Below are positions 28,135 through 38,248 of a stretch of 64,000 bases of DNA, in pieces (positions within the stretch are counted from its first letter, which is position 1; every line of letters begins with the position of its first letter). Location: assembly GCA_014647935.1 (NCBI GenBank), contig BMQD01000015.1:124001-188000 (forward strand), written 5' to 3'. The notes below the pieces were generated by a model, which saw nothing but the letters and a program-made list of their open reading frames with translations, had not been told where the DNA came from and made no database searches. Source of the DNA: Planomonospora parontospora. GTDB lineage: Bacteria > Actinomycetota > Actinomycetes > Streptosporangiales > Streptosporangiaceae. Position numbers and translations under genes: made by a program.

Positions 28135-28551
28135 TCAGGGCGTGGTGCCCGCGCGGTTGGCGGTGCCGACGGGGAGCACGTCGCGCGGCATGTCGACGAG
28201 GCGGTTGCGCTCACGCAGCGTGCGCAGGCGCTCGACCTCGGTGGTCCACTCGGCTCCTCTGGGGGTCGCCCGGCCCTTGCGGCGCCGGAGCCGGTCGTCG
28301 TAGGACCTGACGCCGAAGGCCACCCGCTGGTTGGCCTCGGCGGCGCGCAGCGCCTCGGTCAGGGCCTTGTCCAGGACCAGGGCGGCGGCCCGCCGCTCGG
28401 CGGAGGAGGTCGTGGTGGCCTGCACCTCGCGCAGCGCGGCCTCGGCCAAGCGGGCCTTCCGCAGAAGCTCGGGGAAGCTCTTCCCGACCTCCTGGTCAGC
28501 GTGGTAGCGAACCTCCGCCTCCCGGCTCACTCGCGGTCGGAAAAACGCCAT
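28135..28551 (-). CDS. Hypothetical protein, helical and highly charged (138 residues)
   Basis: The protein is rich in Arg, Glu and Ala and is predicted mostly helical (about 20-80), with a basic middle (RSYDDRLRRRKGRATPRG) and a polar tail. It has no signal peptide, membrane span or cysteine. The ATG has GAGGGCAG upstream and the codon bias is normal, so it is likely real. It is convergent with the sigma-factor gene. I cannot assign a family. Confidence 0.6.
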   Translation of the reverse strand: MAFFRPRVSREAEVRYHADQEVGKSFPELLRKARLAEAALREVQATTTSSAERRAAALVLDKALTEALRAAEANQRVAFGVRSYDDRLRRRKGRATPRGAEWTTEVERLRTLRERNRLVDMPRDVLPVGTANRAGTTP

Positions 28552-28667
28552 CTTCTGCCCTCTCTCGGCTGACTGCCCGGCTGGTGACAGCGGTTAGCCT
28601 ACGCCGTCCGCCGCGGGCCCACGCACTCAGGGGACGGCGGCGCACCATGCGGCACCGGCAAGCGGCT

Positions 28668-28766
28668 CAGTGCCGACCCGGTGCCGACCCGGTGCCGACT
28701 CAGTGCCGACCCGGTGCCGACCCGGTGCCGACTCAGTGCCGACCCGGTGCCGACCCGGTGCCGGCC
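28668..28766. repeat. Tandem repeat, 3 x 33 bp (11-bp subunits)
   Basis: Three head-to-tail copies at 28668-28700, 28701-28733 and 28734-28766 each consist of three variants of an 11-base word (cagtgccgacc / cggtgccgacc / cggtgccgact). The third copy differs only in its last bases. It lies between two divergent genes and ends about 70 bp before the TetR gene start. Confidence 0.9.
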
Positions 28767-28802
28767 CGGCGGACACGCCGCCGACGGAACCGGTGATTTC
28801 CT

Positions 28803-28813
28803 TTACACAGTAA
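28803..28813. promoter_or_regulatory. Small palindrome, possible TetR operator
   Basis: TTAC-ACA-GTAA is a perfect inverted repeat in a low-GC patch 25 bp before the TetR start. It is a candidate autoregulatory operator, although short. Confidence 0.35.
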
Positions 28814-28837
28814 GGCAGCTGGTGGCAGGATGGCTCC

Positions 28838-29431
28838 ATGCCAGCCAAGCGACCACCGATCCCCCTGTCCAGGGAGCGCATCATCGAGGCGGCCCTGCAC
28901 ATCGCCGACAGCCAGGGGCTGCGGCGGCTGACCATGCGGCGGCTGGGCGACGCGCTCCAGGTGGAGGCGATGGCCATCTACCACCACCTGCCCCGCGGCA
29001 AGGACGCGCTGATGGACGCCCTGGCCGAGCACGTCACCACCGTCCACGTGGAGCCGGGCGGCGACTGGCGGGAGACCGCGCGCGAGTGGTGCCGGGCGAG
29101 CCGCGCCGCGCTGCGGGAGCACCCCGGAGTGCTCGCCCTGGCCCTGACCAAGCCGCCCAAGGGGCAGGCCGCGATGGCCGTGCGGGAGCAGACCGAACAG
29201 CTGGCCGAGGCGGGACTGCCGGACGCGCCCCAGGCCGTGCGGGCGCTGCGCGCCTACGTCTTCGGCGCGGTGGCGGTGGAGGTCCAGCAGTCGGGCTGGG
29301 CCGAGCCCGCCGGTCCGGAGGACGACGCCGAGCCGTGGCTGCCGCCCTCCAGGGGCGGCGGCAGCGCGGCGGCCGACGCGGATTTCGAGCGAGGGCTCGA
29401 CGCCCTGCTGGCCGGCCTTACCCGGAGCTGA
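28838..29431 (+). CDS. TetR family transcriptional regulator
   Basis: The 197-residue protein has an N-terminal TetR helix-turn-helix (about 11-58; RERIIEAALHIADSQGLRRLTMRRLGDALQVEAMAIYHHL). A helical ligand domain with a TetR_C-type layout (about 75-195) follows. The first 10 residues are basic and Pro-rich. A short TTAC/GTAA palindrome in front suggests self-repression. No likely target gene is adjacent, so the ligand and regulon cannot be guessed. Confidence 0.9.
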   Translation: MPAKRPPIPLSRERIIEAALHIADSQGLRRLTMRRLGDALQVEAMAIYHHLPRGKDALMDALAEHVTTVHVEPGGDWRETAREWCRASRAALREHPGVLALALTKPPKGQAAMAVREQTEQLAEAGLPDAPQAVRALRAYVFGAVAVEVQQSGWAEPAGPEDDAEPWLPPSRGGGSAAADADFERGLDALLAGLTRS

Positions 29432-29559
29432 CCCCTCCCGGACCGGCGCGGACGGCCCAGGACGCGGGGCGGCTCCGGCCGGTTCTCCGGTTCGCAACCG
29501 ATCGTTTACATAATCTCCGGCGTGTCGCACTTGGCCGGTTATCGGGTGATGCGGCACGC

Positions 29560-29595
29560 TGTGTCATAGGTCACATACCGGTGTCATAGGTCACG
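29560..29595. promoter_or_regulatory. Two tandem CRP-like sites sharing the core CATAGGTCAC
   Basis: TGTGTCATAGGTCACA (29560-29575) matches TGTGA-N6-TCACA with one mismatch. A second copy at 29580-29595 shares GTGTCATAGGTCAC. The centres are 20 bp apart, about two helical turns. The same CATAGG spacer recurs in the site at 59609-59624. Confidence 0.5.
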
Positions 29596-29663
29596 CCCCC
29601 ACTGGGGCCGAAGGGCCACTTCCAATGGCCCTCAAACGGTCCTAACTGACTATGTCGCGCGAG

Positions 29664-29679
29664 TGTGACCCGTCGCACA
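29664..29679. promoter_or_regulatory. Third CRP-like site before the DUF5999 gene
   Basis: TGTGACCCGTCGCACA matches TGTGA-N6-TCACA with one mismatch in the right arm. It lies 174 bp before the gene start. Confidence 0.4.
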
Positions 29680-29852
29680 CTTGAGCTGTTCAGTGTGCGC
29701 GCCTCACCCCGTTCGAGGCGCGCACCGTCATATGTCAACCGCAAACGCTCGTCCCTCGTCATACGTGGGAACGGGGTCCCATCGGTGACGGTGCCCGCCG
29801 ATCGCCGACGTCGATCCCGGCGAGCCGACACGAGAGATCTGGAGGCACGCCG

Positions 29853-30044
29853 ATGTGCCCGCACGAGCCGTCCTGCCCTTCCGCCGATGGGCCGGGCCGC
29901 GAGGCCGCCCGCACCGTGGTCGCCCACCCCGAGCAGGGGTGGAGCCTTCTCTGCAACGGCGTGGTGCTGTTCGAGGACACCGGTGAGCTGCTGCCCGACG
30001 GTGCCGTCATCGAGCCGCACCGCCCCCTGGCCGGCGTCTCCTGA
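29853..30044 (+). CDS. DUF5999 family protein
   Basis: The 63-residue protein reads MCPHEPSCPSADGPGRE, then VVAHPEQGWSLLCNGVVLFEDTGELLPDG. This is the signature of the small DUF5999 proteins that are widespread in actinomycetes. Three Cys and the His near the N-terminus (C2, H4, C8 and C34) could bind a metal, but this is inference. ATG 29853 has a TGGAGGCACG site. The long upstream region carries three CRP-like sites, so control by a CRP/FNR-type factor is likely. Function is unknown. Confidence 0.88.
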   Translation: MCPHEPSCPSADGPGREAARTVVAHPEQGWSLLCNGVVLFEDTGELLPDGAVIEPHRPLAGVS

Positions 30045-30069
30045 ACCTCCGCGTCACCGGGGGCGGGCC

Positions 30070-30150
30070 GCGCCCTGTCTGATCAGCGCCGGGCCCGCGC
30101 CCTGTCTGATCAGCGCCGGGCCCGCGCCCTGCCCGATCAGCGCCGGGCCC
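30070..30150. repeat. Tandem repeat, 3 x 27 bp
   Basis: The unit GCGCCCTGTCTGATCAGCGC plus CGGGCCC repeats at 30070-30096, 30097-30123 and 30124-30150, with a partial fourth copy. The third has CC for TT-type changes near its centre. It overlaps the last codons of the hydrolase gene at 30137. The core GCGCCGGGCCCGCGCC is shared with the repeat inside the APC permease gene at 50624-50677. Confidence 0.9.
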
Positions 30151-30739
30151 GCGCCCTGGAGTCGAGCCACCCGGCCACGGCCTCGCCCACCAAGGCGGGG
30201 TCCTTCTTCAGGTCGTGTCCCTCACCCGGCAGCACGACCAGGCGTGCGACGTCCTCCGCCGCCGGCACGCCGAAGGGGTCCCGGTCCCCGCTGACCGCCA
30301 GCACGTCCACGCCCGCGGCACGCAGTTCCTGCGCGCGGGAGCGCTCCGGCCTGCTCGGCGGGTGCAGCGGGAAGGCCAGTGCGACGACCGCCTCGGCCCC
30401 CACCGCGCCCGCCGTACGGCACGCCACCCTGGCCCCGTTGCTCCGCCCGCCCTGCACCAGCGGCAGGCCGGGGTGACTCCGGCGGACCTCCGCCACCGCG
30501 GCCGCCCACGCCTCGTCCTGCTTGACCGCCGAGCCCGGCGCGCGCGCACCGCGCAACCGGAACGGCTGCGTCACCCGGGCGACCAGGCCGCCGATCCCCA
30601 GCACGGCGTCCCGTACGGCCAGCAGGTCCGGCGCGTCCACTCCCCCGGCCGAGCCGTGCGTGAGGACCAGCAGGAACCGGGGGGCCGGAACCGGGTCGAT
30701 CTCGGCCCGCGCCGGGCCGTGCGGCGTCACGATCTCCAT
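30137..30739 (-). CDS. KANL3/Tex30-type alpha/beta hydrolase
   Basis: This 200-residue protein is a minimal alpha/beta hydrolase. It has LVLTHGSAGG at the oxyanion end, the nucleophile elbow QGGRSNGARVA, an acidic loop VSGDRDPFG and a C-terminal His in VLPGEGHDLK. It matches the KANL3/Tex30 or dienelactone-hydrolase-like group found in many actinobacteria. No substrate is known. Its 3' end runs into the 27-bp tandem repeat, whose last copy encodes part of the Arg-rich C-terminus. Confidence 0.85.
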   Translation of the reverse strand: MEIVTPHGPARAEIDPVPAPRFLLVLTHGSAGGVDAPDLLAVRDAVLGIGGLVARVTQPFRLRGARAPGSAVKQDEAWAAAVAEVRRSHPGLPLVQGGRSNGARVACRTAGAVGAEAVVALAFPLHPPSRPERSRAQELRAAGVDVLAVSGDRDPFGVPAAEDVARLVVLPGEGHDLKKDPALVGEAVAGWLDSRARARR

Positions 30740-30820
30740 GGGGGAACGCTACCGGTGCCGTCCGCGGATCTCGTCCTGATGACCGATGCCATGCCCCCGC
30801 GCAGGGTGCAGACTGGGAAC

Positions 30821-31198
30821 GTGCAGGAAAACCACGACATCCGCCAGGACATGCGCGCCACCCTCGACGCCCGGCGCGAACTGGGCCCCGAGTACGAAAC
30901 GGCGCTCGTCGAGTCGTTCGTCGAACGGCTCGACGCGACCATCGCCGCCCGCGTGCGGGCCGAGGTGCATGCCACAGGCTCCGCACCCTACGGACCGCCC
31001 CCCAAGAAGCAGCGCAGGAGCGGTGATTCGTCGGCCACGATCGCGCTGGGCTCACTGGGCATCGGCATCCCGCTGACCGGCATCGCCGCGGGCGAGGCCG
31101 GGGTCGCCGGCCTGCTGCTCGCCTGGGGCGGCATCATCGCGGTCAACCTCGCCCACGCGCTGGGCGGCTGGCGCCGCCGCGACTACCGCGACTACTGA
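30821..31198 (+). CDS. Small membrane protein of unknown function (125 residues)
   Basis: The product begins VQENHDIRQDMRATLDARRELGPEYETALVESF, a helical stretch seen in several actinobacterial small proteins. A basic linker (PPPKKQRRSG) is followed by two hydrophobic segments (about 71-115). Topology is probably a cytoplasmic helical domain with a C-terminal membrane hairpin and a basic end. GTG 30821 is chosen because the conserved part starts there. ATG 30779 is an in-frame alternative giving 139 residues. The gene is divergent from the hydrolase gene, 81 bp apart. Confidence 0.72.
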   Translation: MQENHDIRQDMRATLDARRELGPEYETALVESFVERLDATIAARVRAEVHATGSAPYGPPPKKQRRSGDSSATIALGSLGIGIPLTGIAAGEAGVAGLLLAWGGIIAVNLAHALGGWRRRDYRDY

Positions 31199-31387
31199 TC
31201 CGGCCGCCGTCCCCTGCCGGGGCCGCGCCGCCCCCGGCAGGGGGTGCTCCCGCGGGTGGATCGGCCGCCGGGCCGGGCGGCCCGACTCCCGAGCGGTGGC
31301 GGTCCGCCCGCTCTCAGCAGGGGCTGCGACACGGCTCCTGCTCCATCCCGCATGGGGGCGGACCCGTGGCGGCGGGACCGCCACGCG

Positions 31388-32173
31388 CTACAGCAGGTCG
31401 CGGTCGCGGCGCAGCCGGACCTGGGCGGCCAGCCGCTCGTCGGCATGGCCGAGGCCGTAGTCCCACACCCGCCCGGCGTCCTCGTCGCGCCCCCGCAGCG
31501 GGAGCGTCCGGGCCAGGAGCTCGATGGCCAGCGCGCTCGTCTCGACGTCGCCGCCCTCCTCCACAGCCCCCTCGAACTCCGCGCACGCCAGTTCCAGGTG
31601 CGCCACGCCGAGCAGCACCCGCAGCCGCGGCGGATCGGCCACGTCCGGCACCGCCAGCGCCTCCAGGAGCACGTCGGCCGCCTCCCCGGCCTCCCCCTCC
31701 TCCAGGAGGAACTCCGCCAGCCGCTGGGCCGCCCGGGAGGCGATCTCCGGGTCCTCGGTGGCCAGGGCGGCCCGCAGCGCCTCCTCCGCCTCCCGCTCGT
31801 CCGCGGCCAGCCGGGCCAGGGCCATGTGCGCCAGCGGTGCGTAGCCGGGGTTCCCGAGCCCCAGGGCGGCCTGCCAGGCCGCCCTGGCCTGATCGGTCAT
31901 GTCCTCGCTCTCGAAGCTCTCGGCGAGCAGGCAGGCCGCCTGCGCGGCGAACTCCGGATGCCCCGTCGCCAGCGCGGTGCGCGCGGCGGCACGGGCCCCC
32001 GGCACGTCCCCCCGCTCCTGGAGCACCACGGCCAGCCCCACCGCCGCCTGGGCCCGGTCGGGCCCGTCGGCGTCGGCGGCCAGCTCGGCGAAGATCGCGG
32101 CGGCGCCGTCCAGGTCGCCGTCCTCGGCCAGCCTGCGCGCGACCTCCAGGGGGTGTGTGTCGACGTCCGGCAT
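31388..32173 (-). CDS. Tetratricopeptide-repeat protein
   Basis: The 261-residue acidic protein is made of TPR-like helical pairs over nearly its whole length. Examples are DLDGAAAIFAELAADADGPDRAQAAVGLAVVLQERGDVPGARAAARTAL and DQARAAWQAALGLGNPGYAPLAHMALARL. There are about six repeats. It lacks a signal peptide and is probably a cytoplasmic scaffold. ATG 32173 has a GGGGAGG site. Partners are unknown. Confidence 0.82.
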   Translation of the reverse strand: MPDVDTHPLEVARRLAEDGDLDGAAAIFAELAADADGPDRAQAAVGLAVVLQERGDVPGARAAARTALATGHPEFAAQAACLLAESFESEDMTDQARAAWQAALGLGNPGYAPLAHMALARLAADEREAEEALRAALATEDPEIASRAAQRLAEFLLEEGEAGEAADVLLEALAVPDVADPPRLRVLLGVAHLELACAEFEGAVEEGGDVETSALAIELLARTLPLRGRDEDAGRVWDYGLGHADERLAAQVRLRRDRDLL

Positions 32174-32287
32174 TCAAGATCCTCCCCGGGTAAGGAACGG
32201 CCCCGAGCCTAACGACTCGGGGCCGTCCGCGTCTTCGCATACGCGGTGATCCGTGCGGTCCCGCGGGCGGGCCGTACGGCGGGCGGG

Positions 32288-35143
<2,856 letters not shown>

Positions 35144-35195
35144 GGAAAGCCTCCCGAGGCGGTGGAGACCGGCGCTGGGCGCGGGCGTACGGGCC

Positions 35196-35395
35196 GGATC
35201 TCCCCCTCTGTCATCTCGACCTGAGAGCTTCACCTGCCCCTGACGGGGAGGCTTTCACCGTCGGTGAGACGCGCCTGGCGGACGCACCTGCTTTCCAGAG
35301 TTGCCTCGTCCGTGCGGTACAGGGTGCCTGAGAGATTCCGGGGAGGTTGCTCCTTCGGCGCCCCGATCATGGTCGGGGTCTCTCCCGCACAGGGT
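35196..35395 (-). ncRNA. Tandem glycine riboswitch
   Basis: The minus-strand leader of gcvP has two glycine aptamers in series. The first (about 35395-35285) contains GCGGGAGAG, GCCGAAGGAGCAA, ATCTCTCAGGCACC and GAGGCAACTCTGG. The second (about 35275-35196) contains CACCGACGGTGAAAGCC, GCTCTCAGGTC and GATGACAGAGGGGGAG. These are the family's conserved elements in the right order. The gcvP ribosome site starts about 50 bases downstream. In this family glycine binding normally turns expression on. Confidence 0.92.
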
Positions 35396-35412
35396 CGTCA
35401 GCGAGAACAACT

Positions 35413-36033
35413 TTACCCCGTGCGCCGAGCCTGCCGACGGCGGGCCAGCTCATCGCCGGGGTGATCGCCTAAAGGGCCTTCGTCGCTCTCCGCACGCTCA
35501 CCGGGGAGCTCCGCCAGGGAGCCCTCCACCTCCTGCCAGACCCGGCCCAGCGCGATGCCGAACACGCCCTGGCCGCCCTGCAGCAGGTCGATGACCTCGT
35601 CGGGCGAGGTGCACTCGTAGACGCTGGCCCCGTCGCTCATCAGGGTGATCTGGGCCAGGTCGCCGGCCCCGCGGGAGCGCAGGTGGTGCACGGCGATCCG
35701 GATCTGCTGCAGGGAGACGCCCGTGTCGAGCAGGCGTTTGACGACCTTGAGCACCAGGATGTCGCGGAAGCCGTACAGCCGCTGGGTGCCGGAGCCGTGG
35801 GCGGCCCTGACGGTGGGCTCCACCAGGCCGGTGCGCGCCCAGTAGTCCAGCTGCCGGTAGGTGATCCCGGCAGCGGTGCAGGCCGTGGGGCCTCGATAGC
35901 CGACGTCGGCGGGCGGGCTCACCGGTCGCCCGTCGAACAGCAGGCCTTCTTCTCCGGCGCGCTGGCGCGCCGACCGGCGCCGCCCCGGATCATCCTGGCC
36001 GGCCGCCTTTCCTTCGCCGCTGCTGACCGCCAC
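35413..36033 (-). CDS. MerR family transcriptional regulator (Rv1830-like)
   Basis: From GTG 36033 the product is 206 residues. After a disordered N-terminus comes a MerR winged helix (about 40-115) with TAAGITYRQLDYWARTGLVEPTVR and FRDILVLKVVKRLLDTGVSLQQIR, then a C-terminal effector/dimer part. It fits the Mycobacterium Rv1830-type regulator by sequence and by its place between the BFN gene and gcvP. GTG 36033 has GGAGG 6 bases upstream, much better than ATG 36057. A TTGACT-N17-TACGGT promoter with an inverted repeat in its spacer lies ahead, the usual MerR operator layout, so autoregulation is likely. Confidence 0.88.
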   Translation of the reverse strand: MAVSSGEGKAAGQDDPGRRRSARQRAGEEGLLFDGRPVSPPADVGYRGPTACTAAGITYRQLDYWARTGLVEPTVRAAHGSGTQRLYGFRDILVLKVVKRLLDTGVSLQQIRIAVHHLRSRGAGDLAQITLMSDGASVYECTSPDEVIDLLQGGQGVFGIALGRVWQEVEGSLAELPGERAESDEGPLGDHPGDELARRRQARRTG

Positions 36034-36104
36034 TGCGGACCTCCGGCTTTCTCTCATCCCATGGCCTGATCTGGGGGTTTGTACACGGCCACAGGTTCAC
36101 TCGC

Positions 36105-36133
36105 ACCGTAAGACTGGGATCTGCCTCAGTCAA
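36105..36133 (-). promoter_or_regulatory. Promoter with MerR-type operator before the MerR gene
   Basis: On the minus strand the -35 box TTGACT (36133-36128) and the -10 box TACGGT (36110-36105) are 17 bases apart. The inverted repeat GACTG-N10-CAGTC (36131-36112) fills the spacer. MerR-family proteins typically bind just there. The start codon GTG 36033 lies about 65 bases downstream of the predicted transcription start. Confidence 0.65.
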
Positions 36134-36177
36134 CGACCCCACTCGGCGCGTCGTGAAGCGTAAATGCACCGAAATTC

Positions 36178-36654
36178 CTACCCCGCACGGCCGAAGTCCT
36201 CCGGCGAGATCTGGTCAAGGAACTCCCTGAACTTCTCCACCTCGTCCTCCTGCCCCTCCTGGTCCTCAGGAATGATCACTCCGGCCTCCCTGACCACGTC
36301 CTCGCTGGCGAAGATGCGGGCACCGGTGCGCAGGGCCAGGGCGATGGAGTCCGACGGCCGGGCGCTCACCTCGGCCCCGTTGGAGAACACCAGGTCCGCG
36401 AAGAAGATCCCCTCCCGGAGCGCGACGATGTTCACCGTGGTCAGCCGGACCCCGAGCGCGTCGATGACGTCACGGAACAGGTCGTGCGTGAGCGGCCGGG
36501 GCGGCGGCTCCTCGGCCTGCGCCATGGCGATCGCGGTCGCCTCGGTCATCCCGATCCAGATCGGCAGGTAGCGCTCCCCGTGTGCCTCCTTCAGCAGGAC
36601 GATCGGCTGGTTGGAGGGCATCTCGACCCGGACGCCCACGACCTCCATCTGCAA
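36178..36654 (-). CDS. Bifunctional nuclease family protein (DUF151)
   Basis: The product (about 158 residues) contains VVGVRVEMPSNQPIVLLKEAHGERYLPIWIGMTEATAIA, PPRPLTHDLFRDVI and SARPSDSIALALRTGARIFASEDV, the DUF151/BFN signature. It ends in the conserved EVEKFREFLDQISPEDF tail. It is the homologue of Mycobacterium Rv1829. The TTG at 36654 is chosen: GGAG lies 9 bases before it and the predicted -10 box TACGTT (36701-36696) would put the transcription start downstream of the in-frame ATG at 36693. The neighbours match the conserved order seen in mycobacteria. Confidence 0.9.
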   Translation of the reverse strand: MQMEVVGVRVEMPSNQPIVLLKEAHGERYLPIWIGMTEATAIAMAQAEEPPPRPLTHDLFRDVIDALGVRLTTVNIVALREGIFFADLVFSNGAEVSARPSDSIALALRTGARIFASEDVVREAGVIIPEDQEGQEDEVEKFREFLDQISPEDFGRAG

Positions 36655-36735
36655 CACGGGCTGCTCCGTTTTCGCTGGGTTCAACCGTTTCATTCAACGT
36701 AACACCCGCGGGGGCGCGGGCGCCCGGTCAGGCCC

Positions 36736-37416
36736 TCACCGGCCCAGGACCCCACGAACACCGGAACGCAGCAGCGAGGCGTGCAATTCCAGCAGCAGGC
36801 CGGAGATCTCCCTGGCGGTCTCGTCGGCCCGGTCGATCGCACCGGGCGCGCGACGGCGCAGCAGCGGCGCGACGGCCTGTTCCACGAGCCCGGCCTCCCG
36901 CTCGGCGGCGGCCCTGACCGCCCTCAGGTGGCGGGCCCGGAGCCCGAAGGCGGACAACGCGCCGACGCTGCGGGCCACGGCCAGCGCCTCGGCGTCGTAG
37001 TGCCGGGCCACGGCCGCCAGCAGTCCGTAGTCCTCGAGCTCGGCCAGGGTCTCCTCGTCGATCTCGGCGGCGGCCAGTAGCTCCTCGCGGCTCAGCCGGA
37101 TCTCCGGCTGAGCCTCCGAGGGCACGGCGCGCGGCCGGGCGACGGGCCGCTCCTCGCGGTCGGCCTCCTCCAGCCGGTCCTTGATCACACGCAGCGGCAG
37201 GTAGCGGTCACGCTGCTCGCTGAGGATGTAGCGGAGCCGCTCGACGTCGGCGTAGGTAAACTTGCGGTAGCCGGACGGACTGCGCTCCGGTTCGATCAAC
37301 CCCTCGCCCTCCAAGAAACGGATCTTGGAGATGCTGACGTCGGGGAACTCGCCCTGCAGCAGGGCGAGCACCTCCCCGATGCTCATGTGCGCACGAGCGG
37401 CCTGCGGGCTCATCAT
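36736..37416 (-). CDS. ftsR: MerR-type regulator FtsR
   Basis: The 226-residue protein starts with MSIGEVLALLQGEFPDVSISKIRFLEGEGLIEPERSPSGYRKFTYADVERLRYIL, the MerR winged helix of the FtsR (Rv1828) family. A long helical C-terminal domain follows. FtsR activates ftsZ in corynebacteria and is conserved in position next to GarA. Its ATG overlaps the FHA-gene stop as ATGA, so the two are translated together. The shared promoter lies at 38028-38056. Confidence 0.92.
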   Translation of the reverse strand: MMSPQAARAHMSIGEVLALLQGEFPDVSISKIRFLEGEGLIEPERSPSGYRKFTYADVERLRYILSEQRDRYLPLRVIKDRLEEADREERPVARPRAVPSEAQPEIRLSREELLAAAEIDEETLAELEDYGLLAAVARHYDAEALAVARSVGALSAFGLRARHLRAVRAAAEREAGLVEQAVAPLLRRRAPGAIDRADETAREISGLLLELHASLLRSGVRGVLGR

Positions 37417-37925
37417 CCTCCAGCGGCGCCGCGGGTGAGGAACACCAGGCGGAACTTGCCGATCTGCACCTCGTCACCGCCGTAGAGCGGGACCTCCTCG
37501 ATCCGCTCGCGGTTGACGTAGGTGCCGTTGAGACTGCCCACGTCGCGGACGGTGAACACGCCGCCGCCGCGCCGGTAGAACTCCACGTGGCGCCGCGAGA
37601 CGGTGATGTCGTCCAGGAAGATGTCGCTCTCCGGATGGCGGCCCACGGTGGTGAGGTCACTGTCCAGCAGGAAGCGACTGCCGGCGTTGGGACCGCGCTG
37701 GACGACGAGCAGGGCCGTGCCCGGGGGCAACTGCTCGACGGCCTGCCGCTCGGCGAGGAGCGCCTCCCCTGTCTCCGCCTCGTAGGCCTCGATCCCGGAG
37801 AGGGAGATCGTCGACGTGCTGTCTCCGGGTGTCTCGGCTCTGGTCAGCGGCGACCCGCAGCGAGAACAGAAACGCGCGTCCTCGGGGTTGGCATGACCGC
37901 ACTGCGTGCAGTAGACGCTCGGCAT
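37413..37925 (-). CDS. FHA-domain protein with zinc ribbon (GarA-like)
   Basis: The 170-residue protein has an N-terminal zinc ribbon (CTQCGHANPEDARFCSRCG) and a Thr/Ser-rich linker (ETPGDSTSTISLSG) where GarA carries its kinase-target threonines. The FHA domain (about 85-165) shows VGRHPESDIFLDDITVSRRHVEF and DVGSLNGTYVNRERI. GarA switches 2-oxoglutarate metabolism when phosphorylated by PknB/PknG. The zinc ribbon is typical of the streptomycete version. ATG 37925 lies 13 bases after AGGAGG. It overlaps ftsR by 4 bp. Confidence 0.9.
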   Translation of the reverse strand: MPSVYCTQCGHANPEDARFCSRCGSPLTRAETPGDSTSTISLSGIEAYEAETGEALLAERQAVEQLPPGTALLVVQRGPNAGSRFLLDSDLTTVGRHPESDIFLDDITVSRRHVEFYRRGGGVFTVRDVGSLNGTYVNRERIEEVPLYGGDEVQIGKFRLVFLTRGAAGG

Positions 37926-38248
37926 CGATCGGCTCGGCCTCCTACCGCGAAGGCGCGGCAACGGTGCTCGGGGATGCGCGCCTCGCTTCTTCGCTTCTCA
38001 AGTGTTTGCTCAAACTGCGAATGCCGCAACTTACGCCGCTGAGGCGCAAAGGTCAAGGCGAGCACTGGACCGGGGGTTCGGTCGGGGACAAAGTTACAGG
38101 CGGGGAAGGCCCAAGGTCCATATCTTCGCCAAGCCGGGCGCGTCGCGCCGCCTGCCGGGTTCTCCCACGTCCCTCAGACCTCTCCCGTCCCGGGCTCCCT
38201 CCGCCCCGCAGGCTCTCGATCCCCGCCCGCCCGGCGGGGCCGCCCGGC
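37926..38248. other. Intergenic region (323 bp) before the FHA gene
   Basis: It holds the promoter of the FHA-ftsR unit and the 3' end of the upstream fusion gene's transcript. The Arg/Pro-rich short frames seen here have no ribosome sites. I see no other gene. Confidence 0.55.
38028..38056 (-). promoter_or_regulatory. Sigma-70 promoter of the FHA-ftsR unit
   Basis: On the minus strand TTGACC (38056-38051) and TAAGTT (38033-38028) are 17 bases apart, a near-canonical housekeeping promoter. It lies about 100 bases before the FHA start. Confidence 0.7.

Larger units (their letters stand above)
29432..29852. other. Regulatory intergenic region (421 bp) before the DUF5999 gene
   Basis: No gene is seen. 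The region is AT-richer than average. It holds three CRP-like sites (29560-29575, 29580-29595, 29664-29679) and a perfect 7-bp hairpin with arms AGGGCCA (29612-29618) and TGGCCCT (29626-29632). The hairpin could terminate the TetR transcript or lie in the leader of the next gene. Confidence 0.6.

Noticed and set aside
28668-30150. CRISPR array
   Set aside because: The repeats here are head-to-tail without unique spacers, and no cas genes are near.
29665-30294. 209-codon plus-strand frame through the 27-bp repeat
   Set aside because: It is generated by the in-frame repeat (ISAGPAPCL units), lacks a ribosome site and overlaps the DUF5999 and hydrolase genes.
36655-36693. Start of the DUF151 gene at ATG 36693
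   Set aside because: It would lie at or before the predicted transcription start, has no ribosome site, and homologues begin close to VVGVRV.
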